Source of the DNA: DASXTK01 sp036505485
GTDB taxonomy: Bacteria; Actinomycetota; Acidimicrobiia; Acidimicrobiales; VFJN01
Direction of reading: 5' to 3'
Assembly: GCA_036505485.1 (NCBI GenBank)
Contig: DASXTK010000302.1
Span: 1 to 18,530 of the forward strand
DNA length: 18,530 nucleotides
A model generated the notes under the pieces. That model did not search any database. It had not been told where the DNA came from and saw only the letters and a list, made by a program, of their open reading frames with translations. Positions 7,113-15,262 of this stretch are shown one piece after another. The translations under genes and the position numbers were made by a program. Every line of letters starts with the position of its first letter. Position 1 is the stretch's first letter.

Positions 7113-9370
7113 TCAGATCGTCGTGTAGCGGCGGAGGTAGGCGGCGGTTAGGGAACCTTCGGTGGTGGCTAGGTCGTCGGGGGTGCCGGTGAAGAGGATC
7201 TCGCCGCCGTTCTTGCCGCCTTCGGGGCCCAGGTCGATGATCCAGTCGGCCTGCTGGATGATGGCCAGGTTGTGCTCGATGACCACCACGGTGTGGCGGC
7301 GGTCGACCAAGCCGTGCAGCAGGGAGAGCAGCATGTCGATGTCCGACATGTGCAGCCCGGTGGTGGGCTCGTCGAGGATGTAGATGTTGCCGGTCCCCGC
7401 CAGCTGGTCGGCCAGCTTGATGCGCTGCCGCTCGCCGCCGGACAGGGTGCTCAACGATTGCCCGAGCCCGAGATAACCCAGCCCGGTGTCGATGAGCGAA
7501 CCCAACTTGGTCCGCAACGCCTTCTCGGTGAAGAAGTCCGCCGCCTCGGACGCCGACATCTCCAAGACGTCGGCGATCGATCTACCCCGAAGCTGGTACG
7601 CCACCACCGAGTCCTTGAACCGACGGCCGTCGCAGGTCTCGCAATGGGTCGTGATCGGATCCATGTACGACAGCTCGGTGATGATCACCCCGCGGCCCTG
7701 GCATTCCTCGCACGCCCCCTTGGAGTTGAAGCTGAACAGGCTGGCCTCGACGTCGTTGGCCTTGGCGAACAGCTTGCGCACCGGATCCAGCAGCCCGACG
7801 TACGTCGCCGGGGTGGAACGGGACGACGTCGAGATCGGCGCCTGATCCACGAAGATCGCATCGGGGTACAAGCTCCGGAACGTCTCGGAGATGAGCGAGC
7901 TCTTGCCCGAACCGGCGACCCCGGTGACCACGGTCAGCACTCCCTCGGGAACGTCGACCGAGACGTCCTTGAGGTTGTGCAACGAGGCGTTGACGATCGG
8001 CAGCTTCCCCGTGGCCGTACGGCGGCTGTCCCGAGACTCACCGGTCCGCCGCAGGCTGACAGCCGTCACGGTGTCGGCAGCACGGAGCCGCCCATAACTT
8101 CCCTCGAACAGCAGCTCGCCGCCGTTGGCACCAGCCAACGGACCGACCTCGACGATGGTGTCGGCGATGGCGATGACATCCGGATCGTGCTCGACCACGA
8201 GCACGGTGTTGCCCTTGTCCCGCAGCGCCCGGAGCAGATCGTTGAGCCGCCCGACATCACGAGGATGGAGTCCGACGCTGGGCTCGTCGAACACATGGGT
8301 CAACCCGGTCAGATCGCTGCCCAGATGCTTGACCAGCTTCAGCCGTTGGGCTTCGCCGCCGGACAGGGTCGAGGTCGCCCGGTCCAGGCTGAGATAGCCG
8401 AGCCCGATGGCGTCGACCTGCTCCAGAGCGCCGCGGATCGTGTCCATCACCGGACTGTCGGTCTTGGCCAGCAGCTCGATCAGATCGCTGACCTGCAGCC
8501 GGGACCACTCGGCGATGTTGCGCCCGTCGATCTTGGTGGCCAGAGCCTCGGGTTCAGCCGGTCACCGTTGCAGGCCGAACAGGGACCCTCGGACAGGGAC
8601 TGCTCCGCCGTCTTCCTGGTCTTCTCGCTCAAGGTGCCGACGTCGCGCTTGAGATGCCGCCGGGTGAAGTTGTCCGCCAACCCCTCGTACTTCAATCGTT
8701 GCGTCTTGCCGTTGCCGAAGGTCAGCTCGACCGTGCCGCCGCTGCCGTGCAGCAGCGTGTGCATCTCCTTGGCGGTGTACTTGCTCAGCTTCTTGGCCGG
8801 ATCGAGCTGGTCGTAGTTGGCGAAGGACTGCCAGCCCGGGCTGCCGATGGGATACCCCGGCAGCAGGATGGCACCCTCGTTGAGCGACTTGGTCCTGTCG
8901 AGCATGAGGTCGGGGTCGGCACGCAGGGCCCGACCGAGCCCCTCACACTCCGGGCACATCCCCTTGGGGTCGTCGAACGAGTACTGCGACGGAAGGCCAC
9001 TGCTCGGCTCGCCGTAGCGGGCGAACAGCACCCGCATCATCGAGTAGATGTCGGTGATGGTGCCCACGGTGGAGCGGGCGTTGCCGGTCAGCGGCCGCTG
9101 GTCGACGACGACCGGGGTCGTCAGGTTCTCGACCGCGTCGACGTAGGGTCGCTCGTACCTGGGCAGCTGGTTGCGAATGGACCAGGGGAAGGTGCCGTTG
9201 AGCTGGCGCTGGGCCTCCACCGCGATCGTGTCGAAGACGAGGGACGACTTCCCCGACCCGGACACGCCGACTAACACCGTGATCCGGTCCTTCGGGATCG
9301 TCAGCGAGATGTCCTTGAGGTTGTGCTCCCGGGCTCGGACTACCCGAATGCCTGCAACGTTGTCCTCCAC
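7113..9370 (-). pseudogene. UvrA-like (DrrC-type) ABC ATPase, frameshifted near 8550
   Basis: This is a UvrA paralogue of the short, drug-resistance (DrrC) type, about 752 aa if intact. Reading starts at a GTG (9370) preceded by AGGAGG (9375-9380). The first part has Walker A GVSGSGKSS and a CxxC pair (CPECEG, CSACNG). The second part has LSGGEAQRLKL, Walker B HVFDEPSVGLH, a second Walker A GVAGSGKSS, a UvrA-type zinc finger CX2CX19CX2C, LSGGERQRIKL and YILDEPTTGLH. Homology runs in one frame to GDRLNP, then resumes in another at EALATKIDGRNIAEW. One base is missing in the C-run of AACCCGAGG (plus-strand GGG 8550-8552). The upstream frame stops at 8480. The rest looks intact, so either the mutation is recent or it is a sequencing error. 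Such proteins are thought to displace DNA-bound drugs. Confidence 0.85.
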
Positions 9371-9388
9371 CCGGCCTCCTTCACACGA

Positions 9389-9408
9389 AACGTCGAAGAT
9401 TCGACGTT
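9389..9408. promoter_or_regulatory. 20-bp dyad AACGTCGAA-GA-TTCGACGTT before the UvrA-like gene
   Basis: This is a perfect inverted repeat with nine-base arms and a 2-bp centre, 18 bases upstream of the GTG start of the reverse-strand UvrA-like gene and 22 bases past the stop of the transporter gene. Its size and position just before a ribosome binding site suit a repressor operator. A short terminator of the transporter gene is the alternative, but the AT/GC mix and lack of a U-tract make that less likely. Confidence 0.5.
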
Positions 9409-9430
9409 CCAGGAAGGAATAACTAATCGG

Positions 9431-11803
9431 CTAGTGGCGGGCAAGCAGTTGGTACGTCGGGTTGAGGATGGCGAGGCGGCCGCGGTGGTCGCCGGCCACG
9501 CCGTGGGCCCGGAGCCGAGTGCCGACGTCGATGCCGCCGATCTTGCTGCGGCCGAGGAAGACGATGGACATGGTCCCGCTGCCGTCCTCGACCACGCATT
9601 CGAGGGTGGCGGTGCCGGCCAAGGGCTGGACCCGCACCGTACGGATGCGTCCCTCGATCGTCACCCGCTGCCGCCACACCACCGAGCCGATCGGGGCCGT
9701 GCCGTCCGACCGCACGGCGGGAGCCGGCACCGGCCCGGCCGCCGTCGGCGTGTCGCCGTTGGACTCCCCGGCCGCGATGGTGGCCATCGCCGCGGCCTCG
9801 ACCGACTCGCCGCCGTCCCGGGCCGCGGCCCGGGAGGTGAAGTGGAACGGCACGGTCGTGACGTTGGCGTGCGGCAGAGCGGAGACCGCCCGTTCGATGG
9901 CCTCGGCGGTCTGGTCGTGGAGGATGCGGTGCCAGAAGCCGTTGTACTTGCGGTCGGGGAGCAGGACGCTTACCTCGGTCTCACCATCGGCCAGGTCCTG
10001 GGCGACGGTTTCGACGGCGGCCCGGGTCAGACGCCGGTCCGGACAGTCGACCAAGTCGAGCGCGACGCGGGTCATGCCGTGCCGGGTCCACAAATCTCTC
10101 AGTTCCTCAGCCCGCTGGTGGTCGAGGACGAAGTGCACGGCCCGCAGGTCGTCGGGCATGAGCGTGCGGGCGTACTGGATGGCCCGGGCGGTCGCCAGGT
10201 CCAGCCGGTCCACGAACACCAGCACCACGTGCCGGTGCAGGATGCTGGCCGCGACCGCCTTGGGGACGTCGTGGTCGAGCTGCTCGGCCTCGGTCTCGTA
10301 CTGCCGGGCCAGCCGGACCAGGAACACCACCATGATCGGGACCAGCAGGATGATCACCCAGGCCCCATGGGTGAACTTGGTGATGGCGATGACGATGTCG
10401 ACGACAAGGGTCATGACCGCGCCGACGCCATTGATGACGAAGCCGCTGCGCCACCCCGGTTCCTTCTCGCGCAGGTGGTGCTTGGCCATCCCGGCCTGGG
10501 ACAGCGTGAACGACGTGAACACGCCGATGGCGTAGAGCGGGATCAGCCGATCGACCTTCGCTCCGGTGACGATCACCAAGAGGATGGCGAACACCGACAG
10601 GAAGATGATCCCGTTGGAGAACACCAGCCGGTGGCCCCGCTTGGTGAGCTGGCGGGGCATGAAGTTGTCCCCGGCGTGGAAGCTGGCCAGCCGGGGGAAG
10701 TCGGCGAAGCTGGTGTTGGCCGCCAGCACCAGGATGAGCATGGTGCCGGCCTGGAGGGAGAAGAACAGCACGCGCCCCAGAGCGCTCTGGCCGAAGACGA
10801 GGTCGCCGATCTGGGAGATGACGGTGGGCGTTCCCTTCTCGAACGGCGCGGCCTTGGTGTGCGACGCAAGGATCGACAGACCCAGGAACATGGCCCCGAG
10901 CAGGCTGCCCATGATCACCAGCGTGGTTCGGGCGTTGCGCCAGGCCGGCTGCTTGAAGGCGGGCACCCCGTTGGAGATGGCCTCGACGCCGGTGACCGCA
11001 GCGCCCCCGGACGAGAAGGCAGTCAGCACCTTGAAGAGCGCGGCTCCCATGAACAGCCCGGTGCCGGCGTGGCCGAAGTCCATCAGCCCGGCGCGGTCGT
11101 GATCGGCAGTGGGCAGGCCAGCGAAGGCCAGCCGGCCGAAGCCGATGCTGATGAGCACCACCATGTTGAGGATGAAGAAGTAGGTGGGCACGGCGAAGAG
11201 CCGACCGGACTCCTTCACGCCGCGCAGGTTGCCGTAGGCGATGAGGACGATGAACGCCACGGACAGGAGCACGGTGTACGGGGTCAGACCGGAGAAGGCG
11301 GACACCAACGCCGCCACACCCGCGGCGACCGAGACCGAGACCGTGAGCACGTAGTCCGTCAGGAGGGCCACCCCGGCCACCTGCGCGGGCAGGATGCCGA
11401 AGTTGTCGCGGGTGACCATGTAGGCCCCACCGGCGGTGGGGTAGGCCCTGATCGTCTGCCGGTACGAGAGGATCAGCACGAACAGGACGAGCAAGAGCGC
11501 GACGGTGATGGGCACGACGAGCGAGAAGGCCGCAACACCGATGGCCGGCACCAGGATCCGCAGGATCTCCTCGGTGGCGTAGGCCGAGGACGACAAGTTG
11601 TCCGAGGCGAACACCGCCAGCGCCGTCGGCTTCCCCAGCCGCTCCTCCTCGAGCTGCTCGGTGTGCAGGGGCTCGCCCAGCAGCTTGCGCTTGAGCCGGT
11701 AGCCGAGGCTGTCCGGGGGGACGACAACGCCCGACCCGTGCAGCACCGGCGCGGGGACCTCCCGCTCGGACGCGTCAGGGGTTGGCGGAGCAAGCGTGGA
11801 CAT
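9431..11803 (-). CDS. KimA/YdaO-like APC-superfamily potassium transporter with C-terminal OB-fold
   Basis: The product is a 790-aa membrane protein. The N-terminal 480 residues closely resemble the KimA (B. subtilis YdaO) potassium-proton symporter family, as in FASDNLSSSAYATEEI, ILSYRQTIRAYPTAGGAYMV and LTDYVLTVSVSVAAGVAA. About a dozen hydrophobic helices follow. A cytosolic USP-like domain (about 515-660) matches the KimA C-terminal domain. After an Ala/Pro-rich linker, residues 708-790 form an extra OB-fold-like domain (VTIEGRIRTVRVQPLAGTAT, ending ILNPTYQLLARH), giving a length well above the roughly 600 aa of KimA. The start is taken as ATG 11803; a TTG at 11827 is possible, and neither has an ideal ribosome binding site. 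It follows kdpE by 81 bases, which contain tandem GCTAA boxes. Confidence 0.85.
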   Translation of the reverse strand: MSTLAPPTPDASEREVPAPVLHGSGVVVPPDSLGYRLKRKLLGEPLHTEQLEEERLGKPTALAVFASDNLSSSAYATEEILRILVPAIGVAAFSLVVPITVALLLVLFVLILSYRQTIRAYPTAGGAYMVTRDNFGILPAQVAGVALLTDYVLTVSVSVAAGVAALVSAFSGLTPYTVLLSVAFIVLIAYGNLRGVKESGRLFAVPTYFFILNMVVLISIGFGRLAFAGLPTADHDRAGLMDFGHAGTGLFMGAALFKVLTAFSSGGAAVTGVEAISNGVPAFKQPAWRNARTTLVIMGSLLGAMFLGLSILASHTKAAPFEKGTPTVISQIGDLVFGQSALGRVLFFSLQAGTMLILVLAANTSFADFPRLASFHAGDNFMPRQLTKRGHRLVFSNGIIFLSVFAILLVIVTGAKVDRLIPLYAIGVFTSFTLSQAGMAKHHLREKEPGWRSGFVINGVGAVMTLVVDIVIAITKFTHGAWVIILLVPIMVVFLVRLARQYETEAEQLDHDVPKAVAASILHRHVVLVFVDRLDLATARAIQYARTLMPDDLRAVHFVLDHQRAEELRDLWTRHGMTRVALDLVDCPDRRLTRAAVETVAQDLADGETEVSVLLPDRKYNGFWHRILHDQTAEAIERAVSALPHANVTTVPFHFTSRAAARDGGESVEAAAMATIAAGESNGDTPTAAGPVPAPAVRSDGTAPIGSVVWRQRVTIEGRIRTVRVQPLAGTATLECVVEDGSGTMSIVFLGRSKIGGIDVGTRLRAHGVAGDHRGRLAILNPTYQLLARH

Positions 11804-11840
11804 CCTTCGTCCACTCAAACCCGACAACGCCGTGACCAGC

Positions 11841-11889
11841 GCTAACGGGCTGCTAAGAGTCCGCCGCGCCGCGCTAAGAACGCGCTAAC
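11841..11889 (+). promoter_or_regulatory. Two 17-bp GCTAA direct-repeat boxes (putative KdpE sites)
   Basis: GCTAA occurs at 11841, 11852, 11873 and 11884, at steps of 11, 21 and 11 bp, so all four face the same side of the helix. They form two 17-bp boxes of pattern GCTAA(C/G)-N5-GCTAA(C/G): 11841-11857 and 11873-11889. The second overlaps the stop codon of kdpE. Tandem direct repeats at about 11 bp are the usual target of OmpR/PhoB-family regulators such as KdpE. They lie upstream of the reverse-strand KimA-like transporter gene. Binding by KdpE is inferred, not shown. Confidence 0.6.
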
Positions 11890-12586
11890 GCCCCTCGAAC
11901 CGGTAGCCCATGCCGGGCTCGGTGATGAAGTAGCGGGGCTGGGACGGTTCCGGCTCCAGCTTGCGGCGGATGTGGGCCATGTGGACCCGCAGGTAGTTGG
12001 TCTCGTCGCCGTAGCGGGGTCCCCACACCTCCTGAAGCAGCTGGCGCTGGCTGACGAGCTTGCCGGCGTTGCGCACCAAGGTCTCGACCAAGCCCCACTC
12101 GGTGGGGGTGAGCCGCACCTCGCCGTCGGCTCCGGTCACCCGCTTGGCCGCGAGGTCGACCACGAAGTCGGGGGTGGTGACGGTCGCCGCCTCGGCCGCG
12201 GGAGCGTTCCGGCGCAAAGCGGCCCGCAACCGGGCCAACAGCTCGTCCATGCCGAACGGCTTGGTGACGTAGTCGTCGGCGCCGGCGTCGAGGGCGGCCA
12301 CCTTGTCCTGCTCGGCGCCACGGGCCGACAGCACGATGATCGGCATGGTGCTCCAGCCCCGCAGCCCGTCGATGACCTCGACGCCGGAGATCCCCGGCAG
12401 TCCCAGGTCGAGGATCACCACATCGGGTCGGTGGCGGGCGGCGAGCTGCAGGGCCTCCTCGCCGGTGGCGGCCAAGTCGACGTCGTAGCCCCGGACCCGC
12501 AGGTTGGTGGCCAGGGCCCGGAGGATGGGCGGTTCGTCGTCCACCACCAGCACCCGGCCCGACGTGTTGGGCTCGGCGGTGCTCAC
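11885..12586 (-). CDS. kdpE: KdpE, OmpR-family response regulator
   Basis: The product is a 233-aa regulator with a receiver domain (about 11-122) and a winged-helix DNA-binding domain (about 138-232). The receiver has the acidic pocket D16/D17, phosphoacceptor D60 (VVILDLGLPG) and the conserved K in DDYVTKPFG. The effector domain carries LTPTEWGLVETLVRNAGKLVS and YLRVHMAHIRRKLE, matching KdpE closely. The GTG start overlaps the kdpD stop (GTGA), so kinase and regulator are co-translated. In characterised systems KdpE switches on kdpFABC under potassium limitation. Here no pump genes remain, and the next gene downstream is a KimA-like transporter preceded by repeat boxes that KdpE could bind. 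Confidence 0.92.
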   Translation of the reverse strand: MSTAEPNTSGRVLVVDDEPPILRALATNLRVRGYDVDLAATGEEALQLAARHRPDVVILDLGLPGISGVEVIDGLRGWSTMPIIVLSARGAEQDKVAALDAGADDYVTKPFGMDELLARLRAALRRNAPAAEAATVTTPDFVVDLAAKRVTGADGEVRLTPTEWGLVETLVRNAGKLVSQRQLLQEVWGPRYGDETNYLRVHMAHIRRKLEPEPSQPRYFITEPGMGYRFEGR

Positions 12587-15096
12587 CGCACCGCATCCAG
12601 TTCGATCACCATGGTGGTGCCCCCTCCGGGGGTGTCTTCGATGGTCAGGTCAGCGCCCATGGCCCGGGTGAAGCCCCGGGCCACCGCCAGCCCCAGTCCG
12701 ACGCCGGCGCCGTTGCTGGTGTCGCTGAGCCGCTGGAACGGCTCGAAGACCCGGTCGCGCTGGGCTTCGGGGATGCCCCGGCCGCGGTCGATCACCCGGA
12801 CCAGCACGTGTCTGCCCACCGCGCCGGCTTCGACCCGCACCGGAGCCTCGGTCCCGCCGTGGGCCAAGGCGTTGTCCACCAGGTTGGCCATCACCCGTTC
12901 CAGCATGGCCGGGTCGGTGGTGACCGACGGGAGCGACTCGGGCACCTCGACCACCACAGCCCGGCCCCGTTCCCCCAGCCCGGCCAGCGCCGCGGGCACG
13001 ACCTCGTCCAGGCTGACCTCCCGCTGGTACGGGGTGACCGCGCCCGCCTGAATGCGGCTCATGTCGAGCAGGTTGGCCACCAGGTCGGTGAGCCGGTCGG
13101 TCTCGTCCTCGATGGTCTGGAGGAAATCGCGGACGTCGTCGTCGGACCAGGCGATGTCGGGTTGGCGCAGGCTGCTGGCCGAGGCCTTGATCCCGGCCAG
13201 CGGGGTGCGCAGGTCGTGGGAGACCGCCTGGAGCAGGGCGGTGCGCAGCTCGTCGGCCTCGGCCAACGCCGCGGCCTGGGCCGCCTGGGCGTTGAGGCGC
13301 CGCCGCTCGACCGCGGCCCCGAGCTGCAGGGCGAAGGCGTTGAGGACCCGGCGATCCTCCGCCGCCAAGCGGGTGTCGGAGAGCGCGAGCACCAGGTCCG
13401 GGCCGAGCGGTCGGGTCTCGTCGGCGGTCTCCGGGGTCTGCGGCGCCTGCTGGCCCGACGAGGCCTCGACCACCCAGCCGTCGGAGCTGCGACGCAGGAG
13501 CGCGGCGCCGCCGAGCCCGAAGGCCCGGCGGAGGTTGTCCACGAGGACCGGGAGTGGGTCGGGCTCGGCCGCGGTTCCGGCCAGGCTGGCGAGGGTCTCG
13601 GCCTCGGCGGTGGCCCGGACCGCTTCGGCGGCTCGACGAGCCGCGGCGGCGACGAGACGGCTGACGATCACCGCCACGGCGAGGAACACCACGAGCGCCA
13701 GCAGGTTCTCCGCCTCGGAGATGCTCCAGGTGTGGATGGGCGGGGTGAAGAAGTAGTTGGCGCAAAGGAACCCGGCCACAGCGGCCGCCACCGCCGGAGC
13801 CCATCCGCCCAGGCTGGCCGTGGTGACCACCAGCAGCAGGTAGACCAGCAGCGCCCCGGGCAGCTCGACGTGGTCTCGGAGGTTGGCCATGAGCAGGGTC
13901 ACCAGCGGGACGCCGAAGCAGGCCATCAGCCAGCCGAACAGCCGTCGCCGGGGTGCGAGCAGCGGGACCCGGCGGCCCGCGCCCACCGGCGGCGGGTCAT
14001 CGGCGGGGGGCAGGTGGGAGATCACGTGAACGTCGATGGGACCGGACAACTTCACCACCCGGTTGATCACCGACCCCCGCACCAGCTCGGTCCAGCGGGA
14101 CCGGCGGCTGGCCCCCAGGACCAGCTGGGTGGCGTTCTCGGCCCGGGCGAAGTCGACCAGGGCCGCGGCGATGTCGTTGCCGGCCACCTCGTGGTGGGTT
14201 CCGCCCAGCTCCACGAGCAGCCGGCGGTGGCGTTCCACCATGTCCCCGGCGCCGATCAGCCCATCCTCGTTGCGGACATGCACCCCGAGCAGCTCGCCGT
14301 GGGCCCGCTGGGCGATGCGCGCCGCCCGCCGCACCAGACCCTCGGTGCCAGCCGCGCCGGTCATGGCCACGACCACCCGCTCCCGGGTCTCCCACGGTTC
14401 GGTGATGCCGTGGCGCTCGCGGTAGTGCTCGAGGGCGTTGTCGACCCGGTCGGCCAGCCACAGCAGGGCCAGCTCCCGCAGGGCGGCCAGGTTGCCGGGC
14501 CGGAAGTAGTTGGTGAGCGAGGCGTCGACCTTCTCGGGGGCGTAGATGTTGCCGTGGGCCATGCGCCGCCGCAGGGCCTCGGGGGTCATGTCGATCAGCT
14601 CGATCTGGTCGGCGGCCCGGACGACCTCGTCGGGCAGGGTCTCGCGCTGGCGGACTCCGGTGATGCGTTCGACCACGTCGTTGAGCGACGCCAGGTGCTG
14701 GATGTTGACCGTTGTGATGACGTCGATACCAACGGCCAGGAGCTCGTCGACGTCCTGCCAGCGCTTCTCGTTGCGGGAGCCGGGCACGTTGGTGTGGGCC
14801 AGCTCGTCGACCAGCGCCACCTCGGGATGTCGGGCCAGCACCGCGTCGACGTCCATCTCCTCGAACGCGGTGTCCCGGTAGGTCAGCGCGCGACGGGGGA
14901 CGATCTCCAGATCGCCGAGCTGCGCCGCGGTCTGCGCCCGGCCGTGGGTCTCGACGAACCCGACCACGATGTCGGTGCCGCGAGCGGCGCGGCGGTTGGC
15001 CTCGTTGAGCATGGAGAAGGTCTTGCCCACCCCGGGCGCGGCGCCGAGATAGATGCGCAGCGACCCGCGCCGGTTGGCCTGCTCAGCGTCGCTCAC
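12583..15096 (-). CDS. kdpD: KdpD, potassium-responsive sensor histidine kinase
   Basis: The product is a complete KdpD of about 837 aa. Domains in order: the KdpD N-terminal domain with Walker A GAAPGVGKT (18-26) and the family signature around VALVDELAHTNVPGSRNEKR; a USP-like domain (about 240-365) of the kind reported to bind c-di-AMP in some Gram-positives; the DUF4118 membrane segment with four helices (about 385-480); a GAF-like stretch; the phosphoacceptor domain with His627 (AVSHDLRTPLAGIK); and a HATPase with N-box DNALAHGG and G-box GVGLGLAVARGF (about 738-800). It would autophosphorylate and pass phosphate to KdpE. Start choice is open: GTG 15096 gives MSDAEQANRRGSLRIYLG, while TTG 15129 overlaps the stop of the kdpC remnant and would add 11 residues. 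Confidence 0.92.
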   Translation of the reverse strand: MSDAEQANRRGSLRIYLGAAPGVGKTFSMLNEANRRAARGTDIVVGFVETHGRAQTAAQLGDLEIVPRRALTYRDTAFEEMDVDAVLARHPEVALVDELAHTNVPGSRNEKRWQDVDELLAVGIDVITTVNIQHLASLNDVVERITGVRQRETLPDEVVRAADQIELIDMTPEALRRRMAHGNIYAPEKVDASLTNYFRPGNLAALRELALLWLADRVDNALEHYRERHGITEPWETRERVVVAMTGAAGTEGLVRRAARIAQRAHGELLGVHVRNEDGLIGAGDMVERHRRLLVELGGTHHEVAGNDIAAALVDFARAENATQLVLGASRRSRWTELVRGSVINRVVKLSGPIDVHVISHLPPADDPPPVGAGRRVPLLAPRRRLFGWLMACFGVPLVTLLMANLRDHVELPGALLVYLLLVVTTASLGGWAPAVAAAVAGFLCANYFFTPPIHTWSISEAENLLALVVFLAVAVIVSRLVAAAARRAAEAVRATAEAETLASLAGTAAEPDPLPVLVDNLRRAFGLGGAALLRRSSDGWVVEASSGQQAPQTPETADETRPLGPDLVLALSDTRLAAEDRRVLNAFALQLGAAVERRRLNAQAAQAAALAEADELRTALLQAVSHDLRTPLAGIKASASSLRQPDIAWSDDDVRDFLQTIEDETDRLTDLVANLLDMSRIQAGAVTPYQREVSLDEVVPAALAGLGERGRAVVVEVPESLPSVTTDPAMLERVMANLVDNALAHGGTEAPVRVEAGAVGRHVLVRVIDRGRGIPEAQRDRVFEPFQRLSDTSNGAGVGLGLAVARGFTRAMGADLTIEDTPGGGTTMVIELDAVR

Positions 15097-15125
15097 TGCC
15101 CCAATGCTGCCGCCTGGCGCACCGG

Positions 15126-15200
15126 TCAACGACCATGGCGGTCAAGGTCGAGGTTGAGCTCCAACACGTTCACCGCTTCCTCGCCGCGGAATCCGGCAAG
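15126..15200 (-). pseudogene. kdpC: 3' remnant of kdpC
   Basis: Directly before kdpD the reverse strand encodes LAGFRGEEAVNVLELNLDLD, then RHGR and a TGA (15126-15128). This matches the conserved extreme C-terminus of KdpC, which ends with a pattern like GFLGEPxVNVLELNLALD. The frame stays open to about 15256, with no start codon and no other recognisable KdpC sequence, before a TAG. KdpC is normally about 190-210 aa and lies directly before kdpD, so this is the expected position. Only the last 24 codons survive; kdpF, kdpA, kdpB and the rest of kdpC are missing. Confidence 0.8.
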
Positions 15201-15228
15201 AGCGAGCGGGGCCTGGTCCGAGAACGGG

Positions 15229-15245
15229 CTTAGCGCGGACTTAGC
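15229..15245 (-). promoter_or_regulatory. Third 17-bp GCTAA direct-repeat box (putative KdpE site) before the kdpC remnant/kdpD
   Basis: On the reverse strand this reads GCTAAGTCCGCGCTAAG, two GCTAAG copies 11 bp apart. It differs from the box at 11873-11889 (GCTAAGAACGCGCTAAC) at only three of 17 positions. It lies just upstream of the kdpC remnant, where the kdp promoter would now sit if the pump genes were removed by deletion, and would let KdpE regulate its own operon. Confidence 0.6.
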
Positions 15246-15262
15246 GACGCCCTACCTGGTCT

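Noticed and set aside
9323..11845. Long plus-strand open frame opposite the KimA-like transporter
   Set aside because: The translation is rich in His/Gln/Gly/Glu with no domain, typical of the antisense frame of a membrane-protein gene in high-GC DNA. The reverse strand encodes a clear transporter.
11804..11884. A c-di-AMP (ydaO-type) riboswitch before the KimA-like gene
   Set aside because: The gap is only 81 bases and consists largely of GCTAA boxes. The riboswitch needs more than 100 bases with conserved helices that I cannot find.
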